Positions 20,372-32,229 of a DNA stretch of 64,000 bases are shown here, piece by piece (the stretch's first letter is position 1; the number at the start of each line of letters is the position of its first letter). The stretch lies in NCBI GenBank assembly GCA_900491605.1, contig UESW01001610.1, positions 333,519-397,518 of the forward strand, given 5' to 3'. Source of the stretch: Calamus simplicifolius. Its lineage: Eukaryota; Streptophyta; Magnoliopsida; Arecales; Arecaceae. The translations under genes were made by a program, and so were the position numbers. The notes beneath the pieces were generated by a model. The model was not told where the DNA came from. It worked only from the letters and a program-made list of their open reading frames with translations, and searched no databases.

Positions 20372-23300
20372 TAACACCTTGTAATTTTTTTGCATACGAT
20401 AATCAGACCTGGGTATTGGATACCGGGAGTCCTTTTAACATTTGCAATTCATTGCAGGGACTACAGGTCACTAGAAGATTTGAGGATAATGAAAGATTCC
20501 TTAATGTCGGCGATGAAAGATTAGTTCTAGTTCTGGCATTAGGAGTTCTTGAAATAGTTTTCAATAGAAATGCCATTATACTAAATGATTGTCATTTTTG
20601 CCCAACATTCTTGTTGAACGTAATTTCTGTAGGCCTTCTGGCCAAAAGTCATTATGAAATTTTAATAAAGGATGTTACTTTGAATATCATTATGAATGGA
20701 GTCACTGTAATGACTGGGCATTTATCTAATGATATTTATATATTATCACAGCCTGTAAATGTAGTGTACAAATCAAGTAAGCACCCTAAAACAACTAATG
20801 TCACAGACATTTATCTTTGGCACCATCGGCTGGGTCATATCAACAAGAATAGATTAAACATGTTAATTCAGGAGAGCATCCTTCGATTGATGATTGTGAA
20901 TCGTTAACTACCTGTGAATCCTGTCTTCTTGGTAAAATGACCAAGTCATTTTTTTACTAGAAAAGGTGAAAGAGCCAAAGAGCTATTGAGTCTAGTACAT
21001 ACTGATGTATGTGGACCAATGAGCACTTGTGCCAAAGGTGGATATTACTACTTCATTACTTTTACAGACGACCTTTCTAGGTTTGGTTATGTCTATCTTA
21101 TGAGACATAAATCTGAGTCGTTTGAAATGTTCAAACTATATCATAAAGAAGTAGAAAAATAAACAGAAAAATGTATTAAGACCCTTCGATCAGATCGAGG
21201 AGGCGAATACCTTTCCAATGAATTTGTGACATATTTAAGAGAGAATGATTCTCTCCCAATGGACTCCTCTTGGAACACCGCAGCATAACGGTGTGTCGGA
21301 AAGAAGGAATCGAACTCTGTTAGACATTGTTCGGTCCATGATGGGTTTTGCGAGCTTGCCAATATCATTTTGGGGATACGCATTAGAATCTTGTCATATT
21401 CTTAATAAGGTTCCAAGTAAGTCTGTTTCTAAAACTCCACATGAGATGTGGTATGGACATAAACCGGTTATTACCTATCTAAGAGTCTGGGGGTGTCCGG
21501 CTGATGTGAAACGTGCAAAATCAGACAAACTTGAACCCAAATCTGACAAATATTTTTTTATCGGCTATCCGAAAGAGACCAAAGGATATTACTTCTACAA
21601 TACTGAAGAACAAAAGTTGTTCATTAGTAATAGAGCAATTTTTCTTGAAAAGGAGTTCCTTAGTGAAGGAATAAATAGCTCTAATATTGAACTTGAGAAA
21701 GTTCATCAAGTAGAAGGAACAACACAAACCAGTAAACCCTTAGAATCTGAGTTGATTAGATCAAACTCAAGACCCATTTTAGATGCACCATTAAGGCGAT
21801 CTGGTAGAGTACCACATCAACCGGACAGATACTTAGGTTTCTTGGTCCAGAATGATGATCCTGTTGAACTCGATGAGAACAACAAGGATCCGATCACCTA
21901 TATGGATGCTATGCAAAGGACTGACTCTAATAAATGGCTTGAGGCCATGAAATCCAAACTTGACTCCATGAAGGATAATAATCTATGGACATTAGTTGAT
22001 CCACCGAAGGGATAAAACCCATAGGGTGTAAGTGGGTTTTCAAGAGGAAAAGAGGTGCAGACGGAAAGGTTGAGACCTATAAAGCACGTCTGGTTGCTAA
22101 GGGGTATCGTCAACGTTATGATATTGACTATGACGAAACATTTTCTCTTGTGGCAATGCTGAAATCCATTCGGATTATGCTAGCTATAGCAACACACTTC
22201 GATTATGAGATTTGGCAGATGGATGTTAAAGCCACTTTTCTAAATGGTGATTTAGAAGAACATGTGTATATGATACAGCCTGAAGGTTTTATATCTGAAG
22301 ATGAGTCTAAAGTGTGCAGGCTACAGAAGTCCATTTATGGACTTAAGCAATCATCTAGGAGTTGGAACATACGATTTGATAAAGTGATCAAATCTTATGG
22401 CTTTATTAAAAATAAAGAAGAACCTTGCATTATAAATGGGCTAGCGATTCCGTTATTGTATTTCTTATATTATATGTGAATGATATTCTCTTAATCGGGA
22501 ATGATATCCCTGCATTACAAGGAATAAAGACATGGTTATCATCACAATTCTCCATGAAAGATCTGGGAGAAGCATCATACATCCAAGGGATGAAGATTTA
22601 TAGAGATAAATCTAAGAGGATGCTTGGTTTATCCCAATCTACGTATATTGACACAGTGCTAAAGAGGTTTAGCATGGAGAATTCCAAGAAAGGCTATCTT
22701 CTGATAGGCCATGGAATTCATCTTTCTAAGAAGATTGTCCGACAACTCCTAATGAAAGAGAACGTATGAGTCGAATTCTATATGCTTCGGCAGTGGGATC
22801 GATTATGTATACCATGACATATACAAGACCAGATGTGGCATACTCACTAGGAGTAGTGAGTAGATACCAATCTGATCTAGGAAAAAAATACTGGCAAGTT
22901 GTTAAGACAATCCTTAAGTATTTGAGAAATACTAAGGACTAATGGTTAGTCTATAGAGAGTCTGATTTGAAACTTGTTGGATATACTGATTCCAGTTTCC
23001 AATCAGATCATGATGATAGCAAAAGTATATCATGTTTCGTGTTTATCCTGAATGGTGGAGTTGTTTGCTGAAAAAGTTTCAAGCAACATACAGTGGCAGA
23101 TTCAGTGTGCGAGGCAGAGTATATCGCTGCATCAGATGCTGCAAAAGAAGCTGTGTGGCTGCGAAAGTTTATCTCCGAGCTTGGAGTGACACCTTCTATA
23201 GATGGATCAGTCCTGTTGTACAATGACAGCACTGGTGCCATAGCTCAAGCAAAGGAACCATGAGCACATCAGCGCACCAAGCACATACTGCGTCGGTTTC

Positions 23301-23462
23301 ATCTTATTCGAGAGATTGTAGACCGAGATGACATAAATCTTTAGAAGATTGATGGAAAGGAAAACCTAGGTTGACCCATTTACTAAAGCATTCAGCATCA
23401 AGGAGTTTGACAACTATAAGTTGAAGATGGGTATTAGATACTATAATGAGTGGTTTTAGGCT
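20263..23462 (+). pseudogene. Copia-C pol (protease, integrase, RT, RNase H), broken
   Basis: Domains in order are protease (TWVLDTGSPFNICN), pre-integrase (YLWHHRLGHINKNRLNM with a downstream CESC), integrase core (LVHTDVCGPM, FTDDLSRFGYVY, TLRSDRGGEY) and its C-terminal part (21245-22015). RT follows (QMDVKATFLNGDLEEHVYM, SIYGLKQSSRSWN, then YVNDILLIGNDI where YVDD is usual), then RNase H (LVGYTDSSFQSDHDD, VCEAEYIAASDAAKEAVWL). There are frame changes near 20905, 21240, 22015 and 22460 and several stops in RNase H. The YVND variant alters a catalytic Asp position. Confidence 0.92.
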
Positions 23463-23473
23463 AAGTGGGAGTT
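23463..23473 (+). other. Copia-C polypurine tract
   Basis: aagtgggagtt directly before the TGTTGGG start of the 3' LTR. Confidence 0.85.
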
Positions 23474-25519
23474 TGTTGGGAATTGTATCCTAAAGCCAAT
23501 CATTTGATGATTGTGCTAATGTAAATTGTATATAAATTGATATATTAATAAAGTTATTTGGTAGTTTATTCATTACAAGAATATCTTCTTAATACTCCTG
23601 ATTGTAATGAAGCCCTTAGGATCTTCCTTTACGATAAAGAGGATTTATCTTTGAAGGTCCTCAAAAAGGTTTGCGACCATATGATATACTATGACAGGGC
23701 CATGTACTATCAATTATAGGACGTTGTATATCATATTTGTTGGTTGTCCTCTTAACCAAGGAGTGTAGAGACATTGGTATGACATATAGGTGAAAGTGTA
23801 GGAGTACATTTCATCGAACATGACTCATTTTTGGATACCTTACTGTCAAGAGTTAATTCGAGAAGATATAGGTATAAGTATCCTTTAGACCTGAAGATCA
23901 CAACCAGTGGCTTACAAGCAACTCATTGTACTTAGGTGCCGGACCACCTGGATTTCTAATCAGCTACGAAAGGTTACTGGGTGCAGTCAAGTACTTGTGG
24001 TAGTCAGTTGTGGATCAAGATGGAATTTGACCTATCCCGTTAAAAGGAGAAATGCTTGTGTTTCAATTTAGCAAGACCTTGGCCAAGGCACTTCATGTGA
24101 AAGTCACATGATCACTAAATTTGAAATCACTTTATGAATTTGCTATTTAGAGTTGACAGGCTCTTAAGCCATCTTTAGCATTTGTGGTCAAGAGGATGAA
24201 TTATACGGTAATTGTTTCTTAGGGTTCTTGGAGTTTGCTCGGCAACTCTTCGACCTATCCGGACGTTGGGTTCCATTGCTAGATGGGCACATCGATTAGT
24301 ATAGAAAGTTGTTTCTATGCTACTGGCTTAGGTTCGAACCTAGAGAGTCACACGCATAGAAGTTTCCTAGAATGATCTGTTTGCTGATCAACGATTGAGA
24401 ATCGTATATGATTTAATTAATCAATTTGATTGATTGAATTATCTCAATTGGGTTAAGTACAATTGAATAAGATTCAATTTGGTTTAAGTCTATTAGAAGG
24501 ACTAGTCAATTTCAAATATTGATTTAAAATTAGACTTGATTTGGATTTAAATAGATTCAGGACTAGCCAAATTTGATTTGAGCTAGGACCATGATCTATG
24601 TGGGTTCAGTCCAATAAATTTAGATTAGCTTAAACCAAAAACTAAACCCAAACCTCTCGCATAAGTCTGAGAGATTAAATTATAGAATTTAATGTCTTGC
24701 ATTAATCTTCTCTAAACAATTCCGTCGGAATTCTAAAGTGTTAGAATTTATATGAATAAATGTGCCTCTTTGTATTAACCAAGCGCTACGGTTTGACGAC
24801 TCTTTGGTTTTTACCGAACGTCGAAATTAACCAAGCGCTATGGTTCGACGACTGTTTGGTTTTTTACCGAACATCGGAATTAACCAAGCGCTACGGTTCA
24901 ACGTCTCTTTGGTTTTTGCCAAGCGGCGGAATTCTAAATGTTAGAATTTAATGGGCTGGCTAAAAAGAGACTATAAATAGAGGACATCCCTCACTAGATT
25001 ACATAGAAAGAAAAAAACAACATACGATATGTCGTGAATTGATTTTCTAAAGAATTAGAATAGAAAAACCTGGTGATTCTGGTGCTAACGGAAGTGTGGA
25101 GGATCCTAGAAGAAGAATTCATGTGGGAGGATTCAAGATCAGCAAAGTCATTTTCCGCGAGCTAGCACTCCCGGGAATCCGATCATTCGGGGCTTCGCGT
25201 GGACGATACTAGAGGCCGGACGATTGAACGGCTGTAGAGCATAAATGCATTTACCAATTGCCTTTAAGGTAAGTGATATGATCCCTAGATCTTAAGGCAT
25301 ACTTCAAGATAAGAAGTATGACTTCTTGCCTTGAAGATCAAGACATGATCTTGATAGTTTTATTATATGCATATTTTGGATCAATCAATTCTATATACAA
25401 GGCAAAGATATGATCTTGATGCATGTTAGATAGATTAGTATGTAATCTTTAAATTTCGCATTGATAATTGTTATCAATAATTTAAAACATGCATGCCTCG
25501 GAGATTGTTTCTCCCTACA
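23474..25519 (+). repeat. Copia-C 3' LTR (2046 bp)
   Basis: Colinear with the 5' LTR, begins TGTTGGGAATTG and ends ccctaca before the TTAGC duplication. It carries three minisatellite units (24774-24930) and a TATA box at 24972-24979. Confidence 0.95.
24774..24930 (+). repeat. Minisatellite in 3' LTR, 3 copies
   Basis: Units start at 24774, 24826 and 24879 with the same attaaccaagcgcta start as the four-copy array of the 5' LTR. Confidence 0.9.
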
Positions 25520-25524
25520 TTAGC

Positions 25525-28400
25525 CTCATGTCCTGCTGAAGCTAGAGCCACAAACTTTGACTCCATTGTTGAGTATGTAATGCAAGTTTATTTCTTAGAT
25601 TTCTAAGATATTGCACCATCCACTAGTATAAACACTCAACCAGTGATAGATTTACTATCTTCGCACTCGATATCCAACTTGCATCGGTATATCCTTCCAA
25701 TACAATAGGAAATTTAGAGTATTGTAGACCTAGTCTTTTGGTTTTCAAAAGATAACCAAAGACTCTTCCAATAGCCTTCCAATGCTCTACACTCGGGTTA
25801 CTAGTAAACCTACTTAGATTACTGGCTGCAAATAGTATATCGGGTCTAGTGTATTACATCAAATACATTAGACAACCAATAGACTTGCATACTCAAGTTG
25901 AGCCATGGCTCGTCCACTATTCTTTTCAAGCTTTACACTTGGATCGAACGGGGTGTTCACTTCTTTGAACTTCAAATGTTTGAACTTGTGTAACACTTTC
26001 TCAACATAATGTGATTGACCAAGTTCAAAACTTCCACTATTTTATTTCACTTTGATGCCCAAAATAGTATCAACTTGTCCAAGATCTTTCATCTTGAAAG
26101 TAGATGATAGAAACATCTTCGTTTCTTGTATGCCTTTCATTTTATTGCTAATGATCAATATATCACCAACATAAAAGCATACATATACCACAAAATCACC
26201 ATACACTTTAGTATATAAACACTTGTTAGAAACATTGTAAACAAATTCATTTGAGAGTATGATAGAGTCAAACTTCTCATGCCATTGTTTAGGCGCTTGT
26301 TTTAATCCATACAAGAATTTAACAAGCTTACATACTTTATGTTCATTATCTGGTAGAACAAAACCTCTGGTTGTTCCATATAGACCTCCTTATCGAGATC
26401 ACCATTTAGGAATGTTGTTTTGATATTCATTTAATGAACATAAAGGTTGTGCAATAAAGCCAATGCAAATGATACTCTAATTGTTGTTATTCTAGCTATA
26501 GGTACATATGTTCAAAATAGTCAATTCCTTCTTTTTGTTGAAAACCTTTAGCTACTAGTCTCGCCTTATAAGTGTTTAAAGTACCATCACTATGATACTT
26601 CTTCTTAAACATCCATCTACAACCAATAGGCTTCGATAAGCTCCCAAGTGTGGTTGGACATAATAGAATCCATCTCATCTTGAATAGCTTCCTTCCAAAA
26701 AGCAGAATCTCTCGAAGTCATTGCTTCCTTGAAGATTTTAGGATCGTCTTCCACTTGAAGAATAATAGGTACCTTACGAATAAAATTCTCTCGACTTCCT
26801 TCTACCAAATAGAAAGAAATGAGTTAAGAATCTATCTCTTCGGATCCTAAGTCCTTAACTTTTCGGATTCTCTTACTTTTTTGAAGTTTTAGTTGTTCTT
26901 CTTCAACAACCTTTGAAGTATTCTCCTTGCGAGAATCTTTATTTGTGGTACTTTGAGAATTCTTTCCAGAAGTGATCAAATTCTCAAAGAACTCGACATA
27001 TCTAGATTCTATTATCACATTAGACTCCAAATTAAGGAGTCTATAGGCTTTGCTATTTGTAGCATATCCTACAAAAGTGCATCTAATTCCATGAGAACTC
27101 AACTTGATCCTTTTAGGATCGGTGTTCTTGTAATAAGCAAAACACCCCCACACTTTAAAATAGCCTATATTAAGCTTTCTGCCTTTCCACAACTCATATG
27201 GAGAGGTCTTAGTCTTTTTAGTAGAAATTCTATTAAGAATATGATATGCAGATAATAATGCTTCACCTCATAAATTAAAAGGAAACTCAGCATGCAACAA
27301 CATGGCATTTATCATCCCTAAAAATGATATATTTTTACGTTCTGCTAACCCATTTTGTTCGGGTGTGCGTGGTGCGGAACACTCATGTATGTTCCGCATC
27401 TATCACTCATGTATATTCCATTTGTTCATAAAACACATTAAAATCATTAGAAAAATATTCTCCACCCCTATCACTCCTAAGGATTTTAATATTTCTATCA
27501 ATTGATTTTCAACTTATGCTTTATAAACTTTAAAAGCATGGAAAGCCTCATCTTTGTGCTTAAGTAAGTAAATGTATGTATATCTAGAATAATCATCAAT
27601 AAAAGTAATGAAATATATATTACCATCTCTAGTTAACATACCATTTAACTCACAAATATCACTATGCACAAGTTCTAGCAAATTAGTATTTCTCTCAATA
27701 CTATGAAATGGCTTCTTAGTCATCTTTGATTTAATGCAAATTTCACATTTATTAAACTTATCAACATTGCAATAAATTATGCCATATTTAATTAATCTTT
27801 CATAGTACTAATACCAATATGTGCTAATCTACTATGCTATAAAGTAACTGAATCAACAATATAAGCAGAAGACACACTATTATTATTATTATTGTCAATA
27901 ATACAAAGCTTGACCATTCTATAAGTAGAATAGCCTTTTCCAATAAAAATACCATTGTGGGATAGTATAAGTTTTCCTAACTCAAATACACTTTTAATCC
28001 CCGGTTTGCCCAATAAATTTTACTAACAAGATTCCTATTCATATCCGGCACATACAGCACATTGATCAAAGTGATCTTCTTGCCGGATGTGAAGTGGAGA
28101 TCCACGCGCACTTTGGACCACCTTCATTGCCCATTTAAATTTCTTGTCCATCGGTGATATCCTCATAAGTCTTAAAAAGTGACTTATTATAGGAAACATA
28201 AACGGTGGCATAGGTATCATACCACCAACCGGAAACCTTGCCTCTGACCACAATAACTTCGCTCACGGTAGCAATGATCTCACATCTACTTCGGTTGCAT
28301 TTGCCTTATTGGTTTGCCCCTTTCGGTACCTGCAATCACGAGCAAAGTGCCCATGTTTACCACATACAAAGCAACTCATATAGAGCTTATTTTTGTTGGA
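25525..28400 (-). pseudogene. Copia-B pol remnants
   Basis: Read on the minus strand from high to low coordinates. A zinc knuckle CFVCGKHGHFARDC (28373-28332) is intact. An integrase core fragment (27723-27514) has LELVHSDICELNG and YFITFIDDYSRYTYIYL. The integrase C-terminal region (27192-26824) has GYFKVWGCFAYY and GIRCTFVGYA. RT pieces follow (26808-26496, and 26314-26042 with MYGLKQAPKQWHEKF). The RT catalytic motif reads YVGDILII where YVDD is usual. Many frameshifts and stops are present. RNase H starts at 25600-25525 and continues beyond Copia-C. Confidence 0.88.
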
Positions 28401-29090
28401 TTTTTTGAACTTATCTTGATCCTTTTTTAGACTAAGTTTGTTCTCTTTAGTTTTTTAAACTTCTTATGATTGTTCACAGCATTTGCCTTTGAAATTTTAA
28501 TATCTACTTTCTTAAGTTTTTCACGCACCCTCGATTCTTCCTTGATTCAAAGGTATTTTTGTAATTGTTCCAATGAATAATCCTCAGAGTATGAAGAAGA
28601 CGGTGGTAACTTTGCAATAATTGCACCAACTTGAAAAAGTTCGGAACTTCTATATATCTTCGCAACCACCAACTTGTTGACAATAATTTGTAACTCATGT
28701 ACTTGTGCAAGAATTGCTTTCTCATCAATCACTTTGAAATCAACGTATTTAGAGAAGAGAATTTCTTAGTACCTTCTTCCTCGGCCTTATACTTAAATTC
28801 AAGTGCATTCCAAATCTTCCGCGGCGATTATGTATTGGTGTAGAGATCGTAGAGGCGATCTCGACTATGCATTGAGGATGTGGCCATGACATATGAGTTT
28901 ATCTTCACGCCTCTTCTTTCTTTGCGCCTTAAGTTCATCAGAGTCCTCAGCGGTGGGCTTGAAATAGATGCCAAATCCGGATCCAATACATAGAAGATCT
29001 TCAACGCCATGAGTAAGGCCATCATGTGAAATCGGTGCCATCAAAATGATCCAATCTCACGAGGTCATGATACATGAGTTTGATGGTAGA
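28401..29090 (-). pseudogene. Copia-B gag remnant
   Basis: Frame-broken pieces typical of a copia gag: ALKIFYVLDPDLASI near 29010-28960, SRDRLYDLYTNT near 28830, and MIDEKAILAQVHELQIIVNK (28732-28660). At least three frame changes. It lies just inside the 5' LTR, as expected. Confidence 0.8.
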
Positions 29091-29121
29091 TACTGTATCT
29101 CGGTCTCTATTCAGTTAACAT

Positions 29122-29644
29122 TGTTGATGAATTTGAAAGAGGAAAGTCTAGTTATAGATAAGGATAGGGATCAAGAGAGATGAAGATAAAGATAATCAAT
29201 AACACCACTAGCTTGAATCACGTACGGAGTGCTTTCCTTAAGCGTTATTTACATCCTCTCGAATGCTATGTGGATGAATAGCAAATATACCAAAGGATAC
29301 GATAAGCCTTTAATCGAGCTTGCACCAAAGCACTAATGAAAACTCAATTGTAAATAAGAATTGATCTATCTTATGGTTTGATTTGTATGTATATTAATAG
29401 AGGTTGAGAGCCGCAGCGCAGGTGCCTGAAATGCGTGGATTCTTGGAGAGTTGCATCTCGAGCAACATATCAGTCGCATCTCTTCGCAACATATCCGAGG
29501 CAGAACTTGCAACGGGCAAAAGTTTGAATCGAAGCATCGCACCGCTTCAACTTCTGAAGCAAGAATTGCCATGAAAGAGTTCGCGATTCTTTTTTAAACA
29601 CATTCATAAATACCTATTTAATTTATTTAAATAAAATCTCAATA
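29122..29644 (-). repeat. Copia-B 5' LTR
   Basis: Direct repeat of 14453-14974. A canonical primer-binding site is not visible next to it, so that region has changed. Confidence 0.9.
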
Positions 29645-29649
29645 GTCAG

Positions 29650-32183
29650 TATTTACTGTAGAAAGATGCTAATATCTATCCGAACTCCTGACCTTCCTTT
29701 TGTTTGCCCTATTTTCTTTCAACACTTCCATGATGGGACATATTAAGGTTCTGAATTGAGGTTCACATACGAGATTTGCAGCAGTCTCCATGAGTACTTT
29801 CATATAGCCATGATCTAAAAAGTTAGCGGTAGTAGTGTTACAAGATAGGCCTTTAATTAAATATATGCATATATAGCTGCTATTCATATGTCTAGAATTA
29901 AATTATGTAGCTTCGAAATAAAATATCTGGTGAAAAGCAGCTAATTAGACCAGGTAATTTATGTACCGTAACTGTGCTATCTATTTCTTATGATGTGGAT
30001 CCTAAATAAAAGCATATCATATATTTAGGTGTTCTGGGTGACTTCACTAGTTGCCAGTACGTCAACCATCCTTTAGACAAAGCTCCCAGAGATGTCAAAA
30101 TATGGTAGGAAAATAATGTGTTTTCTTATCGGGATAATCCAGCATGACCAAGACACGGCTCATATGGAAAGTTCAGCATCCAATATGCATCCAAGATTCA
30201 TTTTTGACAGCTTTAAAGTGAAGTCAGGGATATATTGTAGTGGATGCTCTTGTTGCTTGGGCAAGCCAATGTAACTGGCATGTCTTGATGGAACTCAGTT
30301 CATTAATCCTCGCAGATGGTTCATGGCCTCAGTTTACTAAAACCTACCAAAAGGTTGATCGACTCTCTCTCTCGGTAAGTATAAATGTTAAGTGCTTATG
30401 TTTTGGCAACTAGGATAACAAGAGCCCTTGGAGCCTGTTCTAAGTATTATTGGTCAGCAGATGATTCTGCCTAATTTATTTATGAGATGAATGACTTCCC
30501 CTGTATGTCCTTTCTGATAGGGAGAAAAAAAAGAAACAGGGAGAAATACAATGTTTTAAGGAATCTAAAACTTCAGTATTTTCTCCTTAAAAAGGTTGAT
30601 TTTCCATCCCTTGGATTAAAACATTACAAGAGCCACTGTAATGCTCTAGGCATACTTGCTAGTCCAATTAACTTCTTCAGTGAACTAAAATAATATTTTA
30701 AAAAAATAAACTCGAATAAAAGTTAATGGATAGTAAGTGAACTTTAATCTTATAATGCGACGTTCTCATCACATGCCATAAATTAGCCAGAATCTACTAT
30801 TGAGCCAGATCATTGGTACTATAAGGATGGCTCTATGCCATGACAAAATTCTATCATCGTTCCATAGATAGTTTTTTTTCTCATGTGGACAGTTTTTTTT
30901 CATATCCATCAAATTTTGCATACTCCGATTGATTTTGATACCGTTTGTAACGTTTCAAGTTCACTTATTGATCCAATTAATTTTGTTAACAGATCAAAAT
31001 CATACGACTCAAACACTCATGTGAAAGTTAATGGTTAACGAATGAATTTAAGTTATAAGTATATAATATTTTTTTAATTCAATGTGAAACTATTTTTAGG
31101 ATGTTATAGTTATTGAAAAAAAAAAAAAAAAACATGCGAGGAATTTCAGGTCACCTAGCATATTGTACTTAGGTTTGTTTTCAAGAGCCCATCATGCTGC
31201 TACAGTTCTTGCATGAGATTTTTGGAGCTGCCTCTTTTCATTAGTTGCTAGAAGCAGGTGCATGTGAGGGAGCGGAGTTGGGTGTGGGCACAGGGAAGGG
31301 GGGTCTCTCTCTTTCTTGCTCTCGCACGCACTGGAAAGCAAAAACGAAAAAAAAAAAGCTATAAGGAGGTGGGTGATGATCTTGTCTCTCGTTAGAAAGT
31401 AGGAGAATAGTATGATTCTTGCATGCACGGTGTAACAAAGTGAAACTAATGAACAATGAACTGCAAAATAGAGTGCAAAATAGAATGTTATGGTGCGAAA
31501 TAAGAACTTACATCTGCCATTATTCTTCTTTGAGATTAAAATCCTGATCATTTTCCAAGATGCCTTTAACATGACCACTAATTAGCGATGCTTGAAAGTT
31601 GAACAAAAGCACTCTTATGGCATGCAATTGTGGAAGATATAGTCAAATAATTTTTTTAGAGATGTATTATTTGAAGAAATGATTTGTTGTATATAGAAGG
31701 GAAAAGAGGTACGATAGATTAAAATTTTATAAAAAATGATACAGAATAATTTAAATCTTTGCATCTTATAAAAAAATATGATTCAAAATTAAGCTAATTA
31801 AAAAAAAATTTGTAGCTAATTCCCATTAGTTTTGAATTAAGATTTGTTATTGCTATTGGTTATAGTAGAATCACCCTACGTACTTATTGCAAAATAAAAA
31901 TTATCATAAATGTTTGGGTGAATAAATTACGTTTATTAAGAAAATGTCTAATAAATTTGGTTACAATGCCTCTTTTTTTTTTCTCTCCTCCTCTCTTGAT
32001 TGTTAGAATTTCTTGTCAAAATCTTGAAATTCTTTTAAAATTTTGATTACGAGTGTTTTAAAAGTTAGAAGCTTCAGACTTGTAGAAAAATAAAGAGATC
32101 AGCTCAGTTCTTCTGAAAATGAGAAGCTTGGCTTATCTATGAACAACCCTCCAAGCTTTCAGTGCCGAGAGCTGCCATGTATC

Positions 32184-32186
<3 letters not shown>
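29650..32186. other. Intergenic, no recognisable gene
   Basis: AT-rich DNA. A minus-strand open stretch at 29887-29669 (with ETAANLVCEPQFRTLICPIM) looks protein-like, but I do not recognise it and it has no clear gene context. Poly(A/T) runs are near 31118-31133. Confidence 0.45.

Positions 32187-32226
<40 letters not shown>
32187..32226. repeat. (TA)20 microsatellite
   Basis: Uninterrupted TA dinucleotide run of 40 bp. Confidence 0.97.

Positions 32227-32229
<3 letters not shown>

Larger units (their letters stand above)
15801..25519 (+). mobile_element. Copia-C: complete-structure copia element with 2-kb LTRs
   Basis: A 9.7-kb element with every structural landmark: perfect 5-bp target duplication TTAGC (15796-15800 and 25520-25524), 5' LTR, primer-binding site, long leader, gag, pol in integrase-RT-RNase H order, polypurine tract and 3' LTR. 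The LTRs differ by a few per cent by eye plus one minisatellite unit, so the insertion is younger than Copia-B, in which it sits. Coding regions contain several frameshifts and stops, so it is not autonomous. Confidence 0.95.
14453..29644 (-). mobile_element. Copia-B: old minus-strand copia element, split by Copia-C
   Basis: The direct repeats 14453-14974 and 29122-29644 are its LTRs. Flanking 5-mers GTCAA (14448-14452) and GTCAG (29645-29649) look like a target duplication with one change. Between them, on the minus strand, are remnants of gag, zinc knuckle, integrase, RT and RNase H. At 15801-25519 the RNase H is interrupted by a younger copia element. The LTRs end TATTGAG...ATCAACA, i.e. 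TA...CA instead of TG...CA in both copies. The element is heavily decayed. Confidence 0.9.
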
